DNA of 64,000 bases from VAZQ01 sp963725065 (lineage in GTDB: Bacteria; Pseudomonadota; Alphaproteobacteria; Rhizobiales; Xanthobacteraceae). The stretch's first letter is position 1. Every line of letters begins with the position of its first letter. The notes beneath the pieces were generated by a model. That model had not been told where the DNA came from. It did not search any database and saw only the letters and a program-made list of their open reading frames with translations. The stretch lies in the NCBI GenBank assembly GCA_963725065.1, contig CAVRXD010000009.1, positions 62,001 through 126,000 of the forward strand, in the 5' to 3' direction. The position numbers and the translations under genes are program-made. Of this stretch, positions 9,397 through 17,893 are shown piece by piece.

Positions 9397-10710
9397 ATGT
9401 CCACAGCTCTACGCGACGGCATCCAGCGGCTCGAGGTCACGTCGCGGGTCACCATCGGCGTCCTCGCCCTCGCCAGCGGCGTCTACACCTATCTCGGCGT
9501 CCGCGAGCTGCTCAACGGCAACACCACGACCGTGTTCTTCGCCGCGGTGATCTATTCGGTCGCGGTGACGATCGGCATCTTCGCGTTCTGGTCGTTCCTG
9601 ATGCGGCTCTTGCCCCACGTCCTCGATCACACCGGCCGGTTCTTGTTGTTTCTTGCCATGCTGCTCGGTTCGGTGATGATCATCGCGATGTCGGCTTGGC
9701 TCAACGCCAGCGCGCTGGCCGGCGCGGCTGCGCTCGAGCAGCACCTTGCGAACACGTTGCAGAGCTACAGCCGCGACCTCGACCAGGCGCACCGCTACGC
9801 GCTTTCGGCGCAGGGCCTCCTTCCGGACATCCAGATGGCGTCGGCGCGTTTCAGCCAGCTCGCCGAAGGCGAGAAGACCGGTACGCTCACCGGCACCTCC
9901 GGTTCCGGCACGGTGGTGCAGCTCCTGAGCCAGATGTCGAACCAGCTCGCCGCGCTGTCGCGGACCGTCGACCGGTCGGGCGAGCAGGTGAAGGCGCTGT
10001 ACGAGCAAGGAGAAAAGCACCTCGCCAAGATGCGAGAGCTGGTCTCGAGCCGCGGCCCGGTCGGCCCGCGCAGCGACGCCTTCGGCACCGAGGCGACGGC
10101 TCTGCTCGGGATCATCGCCTCGCTGCAGCAGACCTCGGTCGCTTCCGCCGTCCAGCGGACCGCCGACGATCTCGCCGCGGGCTTCATCGCGCCGGCCGCC
10201 GGCGGCCGCAGCGCCGATCTCGCGGAGCGCCAGACCGCCGTGGTGACCCGGGTGCAGGAGGCGGTCGCGGCGCAATCGAAGGCGCTCTCGGTGGCCGCCG
10301 GCAAGATTGTCGCCGACAAACCGCCCGAGCCCACGCGTTTCGTGCCGCTCTCATCCGCCGAGGCGGTGCTGCGCTACGCCGGCGATTTCATCCCGAGCTG
10401 GGCCGGCGCCATCTCGATCGATCTCATGCCGGCGGTGCTGGTCCTCATCCTGTGCGTGGCGCATGCCAGCATCCGCCGTCAGGCCACGCCGGCGGCGTCG
10501 TTGAGCTCCATGACGGCGTCCGAGCTCATCACGGCCATCCGGCTGGCGCGCGAGGTCGAAGCGGAGCAGGAGGTCGGCCGCCGGCGTCCGCCGGACGCCG
10601 ACACGCGCGCAGCCGCGCGGCCGGAAGAACAGGAGCAGATGCGGGAGCCGGACGAGAACGTGACGCCGCTTGCGCTCGCCACCGCCCGCGCGGCAGCCAA
10701 GAAGGATTGA
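9397..10710 (+). CDS. Membrane protein with large periplasmic coiled-coil region, function unknown
   Basis: 437-residue protein not assigned to a named family. Three hydrophobic helices lie in the first 120 residues (VTIGVLALASGVYTYLGV, a second around TVFFAAVIYSVAVTIGIFAF, a third around FLLFLAMLLGSVMIIAMSAW). A long Ala/Gln/Ser/Leu-rich helical region of about 230 residues follows, then a fourth membrane helix (DLMPAVLVLILCVAHASI) and an acidic, Arg-rich cytoplasmic tail. The ATG at 9397 is preferred over an upstream in-frame start because it begins the conserved-looking STALRDGIQRLE helix. It ends 4 bp before the ClpP-like gene, so the two are almost certainly co-translated and probably act together in the envelope. 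Confidence 0.7.
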   Translation: MSTALRDGIQRLEVTSRVTIGVLALASGVYTYLGVRELLNGNTTTVFFAAVIYSVAVTIGIFAFWSFLMRLLPHVLDHTGRFLLFLAMLLGSVMIIAMSAWLNASALAGAAALEQHLANTLQSYSRDLDQAHRYALSAQGLLPDIQMASARFSQLAEGEKTGTLTGTSGSGTVVQLLSQMSNQLAALSRTVDRSGEQVKALYEQGEKHLAKMRELVSSRGPVGPRSDAFGTEATALLGIIASLQQTSVASAVQRTADDLAAGFIAPAAGGRSADLAERQTAVVTRVQEAVAAQSKALSVAAGKIVADKPPEPTRFVPLSSAEAVLRYAGDFIPSWAGAISIDLMPAVLVLILCVAHASIRRQATPAASLSSMTASELITAIRLAREVEAEQEVGRRRPPDADTRAAARPEEQEQMREPDENVTPLALATARAAAKKD

Positions 10711-10714
10711 TCCC

Positions 10715-11611
10715 GTGCCGTTCGCCGGTCTTCGCGCCCGGGCCAGAGACCGGCTGAACCGGTGGGACGACGCCGTGCTGCGCTGGCTGCTGCGCGGGAT
10801 GATCGCCGCCACGGCCGCGGTCCTGGCGCTCGACTATGCGCAGATGCGGGCGCAAAGCGAGGCGCAGGAGCAGTTGGCGAGCCTGCCGCCGGTCAGCCTG
10901 CCGGACGCCGAGCCCGATATCAGCAGGACGACGGTCACGGAGCTGCTCCCGTCGGTTCGGCGCGAGCACAAGCCGCTGCTGCGGCGCGGCGATGAGCGGC
11001 TCAAGTCGGCGATGTCGTTCGACCTGCGCGCCGACGGCCGGCTGATGGCGACCGGCACCATCCGCCCTGGCACCGCCAAGGTATTCGCCGCCGAGATCGA
11101 AAAGCGTGGCAACTACGTGAAGACCGTCGTGCTCCATTCGCCCGGCGGATCGGTAAGCGACGCCATCGAGATGGGACGGCTGATCCGGCAGCAGCAGTTC
11201 GCCACCGAAGTCGAGAGCGGCCGCTATTGCGCCTCATCGTGTCCGCTCGTCTTTGCCGGCGGCCTCGAGCGCCGCGCCGGTGAACGCGCGGCTATCGGCG
11301 TACATCAGGTCACGGCGCTGGTTGCGAATGGCTCCGCCCTCGGCGCGATCGAGGGCATGGACAGCGTTCAGCGGATGTCCGCCGAGTGTCAGAAATATCT
11401 GCTCGACATGGCCATCGATCCAATGGTCTGGGTGCATGCCATGCAGACGCCTCCGGACCAGCTGTTCTATTTCACCGGCGACGAGCTGTTGAAGCTCAAG
11501 CTCGCGACCGCACGGGCGGACGAAAGCAAGTCGAGCAAGGACAAGTCGAACGCCGGCGATGCGGCCGGCTCCGGCCAGGCTCCCGCTCCCGCGACGCCCG
11601 GCAAGTCGTAA
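10715..11611 (+). CDS. Periplasmic ClpP/SppA-like serine protease-fold protein
   Basis: 298-residue protein of the crotonase/ClpP-like periplasmic type (COG3904-like). A single N-terminal membrane helix (LLRGMIAATAAVLALDYAQM) anchors a soluble domain with the ClpP-type glycine loop SPGGSV (residues 142-147), a candidate nucleophile in CASSC (Ser174 or Ser175) and a downstream histidine in IGVHQV (His197). The two cysteines flanking the serine could form a disulfide. The C-terminal 30 residues are Lys/Ser/Ala/Pro-rich. The start is a GTG with a good upstream GAAGGA; a TTG 45 bp earlier overlaps the preceding gene and is unlikely. The link to the coiled-coil membrane protein suggests a membrane-associated proteolytic or quality-control pair (inference). 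Confidence 0.72.
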   Translation: MPFAGLRARARDRLNRWDDAVLRWLLRGMIAATAAVLALDYAQMRAQSEAQEQLASLPPVSLPDAEPDISRTTVTELLPSVRREHKPLLRRGDERLKSAMSFDLRADGRLMATGTIRPGTAKVFAAEIEKRGNYVKTVVLHSPGGSVSDAIEMGRLIRQQQFATEVESGRYCASSCPLVFAGGLERRAGERAAIGVHQVTALVANGSALGAIEGMDSVQRMSAECQKYLLDMAIDPMVWVHAMQTPPDQLFYFTGDELLKLKLATARADESKSSKDKSNAGDAAGSGQAPAPATPGKS

Positions 11612-11747
11612 CACTGAGACCTGAACGTGCGCGCACGCGGGGCGCTTTGCCGCCGGTGCGCGCGGAAGTCGCGCGGGACGCCGTCGTTCGCTGACGCTAT
11701 GGTTCGTCCACGGTCGCGAGCCGAGTGCAGGGATGCCGGAGTTGGAG

Positions 11748-12725
11748 ATGAAGCGTGGGCTGGTTGCAGTGTGCGTCACGTTGGCAATCGCGGCCGGCAC
11801 GATCGCTGCCGCCAGCGCGGCCGATTGGCCGGCAAAGCCCGTGCGTATCGTGTCGCCGTTTGCGCCCGGCGGCACGTCGGACACGCTCGGCCGTCTGCTG
11901 GCTGAGCAGCTGACCGACAAGTTCGGCCAGAGCTTCTTCGTCGAGAACAGGGGCGGCGCCGGAGGCCTGATCGGCTCGGCCGCGGTGGCAAGCGCGGAGC
12001 CGGATGGCAGCACCTTCCTGATATCGAGCATCGGCACCCACGTGACCTCGCCGGCGACGAGCCCCAATCCCGCCTACGACCCGCTGCGCCTCTTCACCCA
12101 TATTGCGTATCTCGGAGGCCCGCCCAACGTCATCGTCGTGCATCCCTCGCTCGGCGTGAAGACATTCCAGGAATTGCTGGCCGCGGCAAAGACCGGGAAC
12201 GGCGTGAGCTACATCTCGCCAGGACCGGGAACGATCGGGCATCTGGTGCCGGAGCTTCTGGCGCGCAAGGCAAACCTCAAATTCGCCCACGTCGCCTATA
12301 AGGGCGCGGGGCAGGCGATGACCGACCTCGTCGCCGGCCACGTCAAGATGGGCTCGGTGACCTGGAGCTCGGCGATCGGCCAAATCCGCGCCGGCACGGT
12401 GATGCCACTCGCGGTCTCGTCGGCGCGGCCGATGCCGGAATTTCCCGACGTGCCGACCATGAAGGCGCTGGGTTATCCCGACCTGGTCGCCACCACCTGG
12501 TTCGGCTTCTCCGGGCCCGCCCGCGTGCCCAAGGACATCGTCGCGCGGCTCAACGGAGAGATCGTCGCCGCGCTCGGCACTCCTGCGATGCGCCAGCGCC
12601 TCGAGGCCGAAGGGATCGAGACGGAAAAAATGTCGGCCGACGAATTTACCAGCTTTGTCGCCAGCGAAATCGCGCGATGGACGCCGGTGGCGAAGTCGGT
12701 TGCCGATTCGAGTTCGACACGATAG
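11748..12725 (+). CDS. Bug/TctC-family tripartite tricarboxylate-type binding protein
   Basis: 325-residue periplasmic solute-binding protein. The signal peptide ends at ASAADWPAKPV, and the family hallmarks follow: VRIVSPFAPGGTSDTLGR, VENRGGAGGLIGSAAVA and the late FPDVPTMKALGYPD. Bug proteins bind small carboxylates and related anions, but no TctA/TctB membrane subunits are nearby, so it may serve as an orphan receptor or use a remote transporter. The ATG at 11748 is preceded by GGAG at a good distance; an upstream in-frame ATG would add five residues. It is the first gene of the hydrolase/ABC locus on this strand. Confidence 0.88.
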   Translation: MKRGLVAVCVTLAIAAGTIAAASAADWPAKPVRIVSPFAPGGTSDTLGRLLAEQLTDKFGQSFFVENRGGAGGLIGSAAVASAEPDGSTFLISSIGTHVTSPATSPNPAYDPLRLFTHIAYLGGPPNVIVVHPSLGVKTFQELLAAAKTGNGVSYISPGPGTIGHLVPELLARKANLKFAHVAYKGAGQAMTDLVAGHVKMGSVTWSSAIGQIRAGTVMPLAVSSARPMPEFPDVPTMKALGYPDLVATTWFGFSGPARVPKDIVARLNGEIVAALGTPAMRQRLEAEGIETEKMSADEFTSFVASEIARWTPVAKSVADSSSTR

Positions 12726-12956
12726 TCGCCGGGTGTCGCACGCTCTGTGTGCGAATGCGCCTTCTAGCTCTGCTTCAAGTCCGTGTGCGCGTTTTGCCTC
12801 ACCTTGCCGCATCGATGCCCGATGGGATACTGCTGGCGGGAGCGGCTGCCGCCACAAGATCTCTGGTGGCGTACTTCGGGCCAGCCACGAATTGCCATCG
12901 CCAGTCGCGACCGCTGGCGCGCAGAACGTCGGGGACTTCAGCTAGGGAGGACTAAA

Positions 12957-13712
12957 ATGAAAAAAGTCATTCCGAGCTATTGGCTTCAGATCGCGGTGTC
13001 GATCGTCGCGATGCTTGCTCTGTTGGCGCCGGCACAGGCCGAGCCGGTGGCGCCGGCGGCGAAAAGCATCAAGGCCGAAGAGACTGCCATCCTTCTGGTC
13101 GACTTTCAGGGAAATTTCGTCTCGCCTGACGGGGCCTGGTACCAGAAATTCGCCGAGCATTTCGCCAAGACCCGCATGCTCGAACGCATGGTGGAACTGG
13201 TCGGCAAGGCCCGGGCCAAGGGCGCTCTGATCGTCCACATCACCGAGGGCTATACGTCGAACTATCGTGAGCTCGATCCGACGAATCCAGGCGGCTTTCA
13301 TCGCGGGCAGATCAGCCGCGGCGCCTGGAAAATCGGCTCCAAGGAAGCCGCCTATTACGAGCCGCTGAAAGCGGGATCGGGCGATCGCGATCTGTTTCTG
13401 CCGCCGCGCATCCAGGCCAGCGGCTTCGGCGGAACCGGATTGAACGAGATCCTCCGCTCCAAGGGCATCAAGAACGTTGCGGTGGCGGGATTCACCAGCG
13501 ACGTATGCGTCTATGCAACGGCTTTGTCCGCGTACGACCTAGGCTTCCACGTCTATGCCCTGCGCGAGGGCATGGTCGGCTTCTTCGACGGGATGGCGGA
13601 CCAAATGGTCAACTTCGTCTATCCCATGTGGTCGCAGGTCATCGACAACGACGATTTCGACAAGATGATCGAAGCGGCCCCGGCCGCCGCAAGGAAAGCG
13701 TCGGCCCAATAG
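12957..13712 (+). CDS. Exported isochorismatase-fold cysteine hydrolase
   Basis: 251-residue isochorismatase/nicotinamidase-superfamily hydrolase with an N-terminal signal peptide (hydrophobic core ending at APAQAEP). Family elements are the catalytic Asp in LLVDFQGNF (Asp49) and the nucleophile in GFTSDVCVYAT (Cys184). The position normally held by the catalytic lysine appears to be Arg151 (PPRIQASGF), which would be unusual. The start is an ATG preceded by a near-perfect GGGAGGA. Most relatives are cytoplasmic, so export is notable. It lies between a Bug receptor and an ABC transporter, suggesting it hydrolyses an amide or ester in the periplasm before or after capture (inference). Confidence 0.82.
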   Translation: MKKVIPSYWLQIAVSIVAMLALLAPAQAEPVAPAAKSIKAEETAILLVDFQGNFVSPDGAWYQKFAEHFAKTRMLERMVELVGKARAKGALIVHITEGYTSNYRELDPTNPGGFHRGQISRGAWKIGSKEAAYYEPLKAGSGDRDLFLPPRIQASGFGGTGLNEILRSKGIKNVAVAGFTSDVCVYATALSAYDLGFHVYALREGMVGFFDGMADQMVNFVYPMWSQVIDNDDFDKMIEAAPAAARKASAQ

Positions 13713-13818
13713 TGGTTCGGCTGCCCGCTACCGCAGGCTTGACGCTGAGGCCTGCGGGCGCGTCCGGTCCGACGCAAAAGTCGCATGGAGAATAAGGCCG
13801 TGACGTGGGATGTTTTCC

Positions 13819-13851
13819 CCGCGGCGTGGTGTTACCAAAAGACCGCCGCGG
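13819..13851 (+). promoter_or_regulatory. Leader hairpin upstream of the ABC permease
   Basis: Inverted repeat CCGCGGCG / CGCCGCGG, 8 bp with a 17-nt loop, ending 36 bp before the permease start. A T-rich run (TGTTTTCC) lies just before it. It could be a 5'-UTR structure or a weak terminator separating the hydrolase from the ABC genes. Confidence 0.35.
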
Positions 13852-13887
13852 CAATGTCCGCGGCTATGTGGGGCGGAAACGAACCGA

Positions 13888-15630
13888 ATGACGACTGACG
13901 TTGTCAGTGCCACGCTGCGTCCCGGCCTTGCACGGCCGCCGCTGCGCGACCGGCTCAAGCTCGAGCATGTGGTGATGGGCGGCGCCGTCGTCGCGCTCAT
14001 CGTGCTCGTCGTGTTGCCGTTGCTGTCGCTATTGTTCGGCAGCGTCAAAGGCGAAGAGGGGCTCAGCTTCGATCATTTCAGCGAGGTCCTGTCCGGACGC
14101 CTCTACCTCACCGCGCTCAAGAATTCCCTGATCCTCGGCGCCTGGACGAGCCTGTTCAGCCTGGTCCTGGGCCTGCTGCTGGCCTGGGCGGTGAGCCGAA
14201 CCGACGTGCCGTGCAAGCCGCTCATTCAGCTCACCGCCACGCTCTCCTACCTGTCCCCGCCGTTCCTCACGGCGATCGCGCTGACCTATCTGTTCAGCCC
14301 CAATGCCGGACTGATGAACGTGCTGATGCGCGACACCGCCGGCCTTCCCTGGCTCACGTTCAACATCTTCTCCATGCCGGGGCTGGTGCTCGTGACGGTC
14401 ATGCACACGTTCCCGTTCGTCTATCTGCTGGCGTCGAGCGCGCTCCTCTCCGTCGATGCCTCCTACGAGGAGGCGGCGCAGATTCTCGGCGCCAGCAAGC
14501 TGCGCACGGCGCTCTCGATCACGGCGCCGCTGGTGGCGCCCGCGATCCTCTCGGGCACGCTGCTCGCGTTCGTCAATGCGCTTGCCCTGTTCGGCTCGCA
14601 GGCGATCATCGGTCTTCCCGCTCGCATCTTCACGCTGCCGACCCGCATCTATGCCCTGTTCGACTATCCGCCGGAATACGGGCTGGCCTCGGCGTTGTCG
14701 CTGGTCCTCGTGCTGATCACCGTGGTCGCGCTCTACCTCCAGCGCGCATTCCTGGCGCGGCGATCCTACGTGACGCTCGCGGGCAAGGGCTCGCGGCCGC
14801 AGCTGATGCAGCTCGGCCCCCTGCGGTGGGTGATGCTGGGCGTCGTCATCGTCATCTTCATCGTCTCGATCGGCGCGCCCTATGCGACGCTGATCGCGGT
14901 GTCGTTCTCGAAGTCCTGGGGGCTCGAGTTCTGGAAGGGGCTGACGCTCGCGAACTACAAGTTCATTCTGTTCGACTACAATGTGACGCAACGCGCGATC
15001 CTCAACAGCCTGATGCTCGCGACCGCCGCCGCCACCATCGCCGTCATCCTCGGCGCCGTCATCGGCTGGATCGATCTGCGCACGCGCATCCCCGGTCGCC
15101 GGTTTCTTGACTATGCCGCGCTCATTCCACTCGGGCTTCCCGGCATCGTGGTTGCGGTCGCACTCATCCAGTTCTGGCTCGCGATGCCGGTCGCGCTCTA
15201 CGGGACGCTCGCGATCCTCCTGCTCGCCTATGTCGGGCGTTACATTCCGCTTGGTGTGCGCGCGGCGAACTCTTCGTTGCGGCAGATCGATCCGTCGCTG
15301 GAGGAAAGCGCCCAGATTCTGGGCGCCTCCTGGATGACCACCATGCGCGAGATCACGCTGCCGCTGATCCGGCCCGGCCTGTTCGCCGGCTGGCTGCTGG
15401 TTTTCGTGCCCGTCATCCAGGAGCTATCGGCCTCCATCCTGCTGTTCTCTTCGAGCTCCATCACCCTGGCGGTGGCGGTCTACAATCTCTACGAGACCGG
15501 ATATATCGAGCCGGTCGCGGCCCTCGCCATGATCAACATGGTGATCATCGGCGTTGCGATCTGGCTGGCGAATTGGGTCGGGGGCGGCCGCCTCGTGTCG
15601 CGCGGCGATGCCGCGCCGGTGAGTGCTTAA
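13888..15630 (+). CDS. FbpB-type ABC transporter permease (two fused permease domains)
   Basis: 580-residue inner-membrane protein with two tandem binding-protein-dependent permease domains, the architecture of FbpB/AfuB and of some phosphonate or organophosphate importers. Each half has an EAA loop: SYEEAAQILGASKLRTALSI in the first and LEESAQILGASWMTTMREIT in the second. About twelve membrane helices are apparent. The ATG at 13888 follows a weak GGAAACGAA; an upstream frame extension has no membrane character. The ATPase starts 3 bp after the stop. Although the family is often labelled iron(III), the flanking hydrolases favour an organic substrate (inference). Confidence 0.9.
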   Translation: MTTDVVSATLRPGLARPPLRDRLKLEHVVMGGAVVALIVLVVLPLLSLLFGSVKGEEGLSFDHFSEVLSGRLYLTALKNSLILGAWTSLFSLVLGLLLAWAVSRTDVPCKPLIQLTATLSYLSPPFLTAIALTYLFSPNAGLMNVLMRDTAGLPWLTFNIFSMPGLVLVTVMHTFPFVYLLASSALLSVDASYEEAAQILGASKLRTALSITAPLVAPAILSGTLLAFVNALALFGSQAIIGLPARIFTLPTRIYALFDYPPEYGLASALSLVLVLITVVALYLQRAFLARRSYVTLAGKGSRPQLMQLGPLRWVMLGVVIVIFIVSIGAPYATLIAVSFSKSWGLEFWKGLTLANYKFILFDYNVTQRAILNSLMLATAAATIAVILGAVIGWIDLRTRIPGRRFLDYAALIPLGLPGIVVAVALIQFWLAMPVALYGTLAILLLAYVGRYIPLGVRAANSSLRQIDPSLEESAQILGASWMTTMREITLPLIRPGLFAGWLLVFVPVIQELSASILLFSSSSITLAVAVYNLYETGYIEPVAALAMINMVIIGVAIWLANWVGGGRLVSRGDAAPVSA

Positions 15631-15632
15631 TC

Positions 15633-16736
15633 ATGGCGGGTATTACGATCCGCGGATTGTCGAAGAGCTTCGGCGCGCGCGATGCGAGCTTCGCCGCCGT
15701 CGCCGATCTCGATCTCGAGATCAAGGACAACTCGTTCGTCACGCTGCTCGGACCGTCCGGCTGCGGCAAGACCACGACGCTGCGCCTAATCGCCGGCTAC
15801 ATCGTGCCGGACAAGGGCACCATCGAGGTCGACGGGCGCGTGCTGTCATCGCCCGGCGCTGTGGTGTCGCCCGAAGCGCGCGGCATGGGCATGGTGTTCC
15901 AGAACTATGCGGTGTGGCCGCACAAGACCGTATTCGAGAATGTCGTGTTCGGCCTCAAGCTGCGCAGGGTTCCCACCGCCGCGGCGAAGAAGCAGGTCGA
16001 GACGGCGCTTTCGCTGGTCAACCTGTCGGGCCTGGAAGGCCGCTATCCCAACGAGCTCAGCGGCGGTCAGCAGCAACGGGTCGCGCTCGCGCGCTCGCTC
16101 GTGGTCGAGCCGTCGATCCTACTGCTCGACGAACCGCTGTCGAACCTCGACGCCAAGCTGCGCGAGCGCATGCGCACCGAGCTCAAGGAGCTGCAGCGTC
16201 GCACCGGCATCACCTTCGTGTACGTCACCCATGACCAAGCCGAGGCGCTCGCGCTCTCCGACCACGTGGCGGTGATGAGCGGCGGGCGGCTGCAGCAATA
16301 TGGAACACCGTTCGAAGTCTACGCCCATCCTGCAAACCGTATGGTCGCCGATTTCATGGGATTGGTGAATCTGGTGGCGGGCAAGGTGCGCGGGCTCGCG
16401 AACGGCGGCGGCATCGTCGAGCTCTCGCCCGACTTCACCCTCGATGTCGCCGCGCTGGACGGGCTCAAGCCGGGTGAGAGTGTCGACATCGCCATTCGTC
16501 CGGAAAACATCCGCCTGGGTGGTCTTGGCGGCGGCGCCACCACCAGGCTGGCGAAAATCACCAACCAGGTGTTCCTCGGCAATATCAACGAATATTACGC
16601 GACGCTGAGTTCCGGCCAGGTGCTGCGCGTTCAGACCCACCCGCTGCAGCAATTCAAGATCGGGGAAGAGGTTGCGATCGAGGTTGATGCCACGCAATGT
16701 AGCGTCTTCCGCCGCGCGATCGGGGATACGACGTGA
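15633..16736 (+). CDS. ABC transporter ATP-binding protein, FbpC/PotA-type
   Basis: 367-residue ATPase that energises the adjacent permease. Walker A is GPSGCGKTTT, the signature motif is LSGGQQQRVALARSL, Walker B is ILLLDEPLSNLD, and the switch histidine lies in YVTHDQAEAL. The C-terminal third is a TOBE-type regulatory domain containing the DIAIRPENIRLGG strand. It is translated immediately after the permease (3-bp gap), so the two are one unit. An upstream in-frame start within the permease gene is rejected as a shadow. Confidence 0.93.
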   Translation: MAGITIRGLSKSFGARDASFAAVADLDLEIKDNSFVTLLGPSGCGKTTTLRLIAGYIVPDKGTIEVDGRVLSSPGAVVSPEARGMGMVFQNYAVWPHKTVFENVVFGLKLRRVPTAAAKKQVETALSLVNLSGLEGRYPNELSGGQQQRVALARSLVVEPSILLLDEPLSNLDAKLRERMRTELKELQRRTGITFVYVTHDQAEALALSDHVAVMSGGRLQQYGTPFEVYAHPANRMVADFMGLVNLVAGKVRGLANGGGIVELSPDFTLDVAALDGLKPGESVDIAIRPENIRLGGLGGGATTRLAKITNQVFLGNINEYYATLSSGQVLRVQTHPLQQFKIGEEVAIEVDATQCSVFRRAIGDTT

Positions 16737-16819
16737 GCGCGCACGGCGATCGCTCGGTGTCATCGTCCGCACGTGTCAATAAAAGCCTATCCTAAAACGA
16801 GAGTATTCGGAGCAAGAGC

Positions 16820-17752
16820 ATGAACAAGCCCGTTTCGCCGGCCGCCACCATCCGCGGCGAGGAGCACTGGACCAACAAGGGCAGCGATGTCCGTCTGTTC
16901 CTGTGGAACAAGAATGCCGGCGATCCGTCGGGGCCGGCGGGCCGAATTCTGTTCGTGCACGGCTCCTCGATGGCCTCGCAGCCCACCTTCGACCTGCAGG
17001 GTGGGCGTGCCGATTCCTCGGTGATGGATTTCTTCGCCGCGCGCGGCTACGACACTTGGTGCGTGGACATGGAAGGCTACGGCCGCTCCACCAAGACCCG
17101 CGACAACAACGCGCCCATCGCGTACGGCGCCGATGATTGCTTCGCCGCCGCGAGTTATATCGAGAAGCTGCGCGGCAAGCGCCCGCTCCTGGTCTACGGG
17201 ATTTCGTCAGGCGCCTTGCGCGCGGCCTTGTTCGCGCAACGTCACCCGGAGATGGTCGCACGGCTTGCGCTCGACGCCATGGTCTGGACCGGGGAAGGCT
17301 CGCCTACGCTCGCCGAGCGCAGCAAGCGGCTGCCTGAGTTCCGCGCCAAGAATCGGCGCCCGATCGACCGCAAATTTGTGCGTTCGATCTTCGAGCGTGA
17401 TCATCCCGGCACCGCCGACGACGCCGTCATCGAGGCGTTCGCGGATGCCATCCTCGCGCTCGACGATTCGGTGCCGACCGGCACCTATGTCGACATGTGC
17501 TCGAATCTGCCGGTCTGCGATCCGGAGAAGATCACCGTGCCGACGCTCATCATGCGCGGCGAGTACGACGGCATCGCCAGCCTGTCCGACCTGGTGAAAT
17601 TCTTCGAGAAGCTGCCCAATCCCGACAAGCAGTTCGCTGTGATGCCGGGCATCGCGCACGCCTCCTTTCACCAGAAGAATTACGCCATCTGCTTCCACAT
17701 CCTGGCGAGCTTCTTTTCGCAGCCCGCGCCGGTCTACAAGAGCGGGCATTGA
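16820..17752 (+). CDS. Alpha/beta-hydrolase fold esterase/lipase-like enzyme
   Basis: 310-residue cytoplasmic alpha/beta hydrolase. The oxyanion region ILFVHGSSM is followed by a Trp-Cys-Val-Asp-Met-Glu-Gly-Tyr-Gly-Arg stretch, the nucleophile elbow GISSG (Ser129), the acid in MRGEYDG (Asp250) and the base in GIAHASF (His280), giving a complete triad. The ATG at 16820 follows GGAGCAAGAGC. It sits between the ABC ATPase and the binding protein of the same locus, so it may process the imported compound, for example by cleaving an ester. There is no signal peptide, in contrast to the isochorismatase-fold hydrolase upstream. Confidence 0.82.
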   Translation: MNKPVSPAATIRGEEHWTNKGSDVRLFLWNKNAGDPSGPAGRILFVHGSSMASQPTFDLQGGRADSSVMDFFAARGYDTWCVDMEGYGRSTKTRDNNAPIAYGADDCFAAASYIEKLRGKRPLLVYGISSGALRAALFAQRHPEMVARLALDAMVWTGEGSPTLAERSKRLPEFRAKNRRPIDRKFVRSIFERDHPGTADDAVIEAFADAILALDDSVPTGTYVDMCSNLPVCDPEKITVPTLIMRGEYDGIASLSDLVKFFEKLPNPDKQFAVMPGIAHASFHQKNYAICFHILASFFSQPAPVYKSGH

Positions 17753-17893
17753 CGTCGTGCCCGCCCGTTCCGGTGTCGGGCGTGCCCCGGGATCGGCTCG
17801 TGATGGCGCGCAACGGTGCCGACGGACTCGTGGCGCAGAATGATGGCACGGAGGTGCCTGTTGCCGTCGCCAATCAATGAAGGAGGGAACGCC

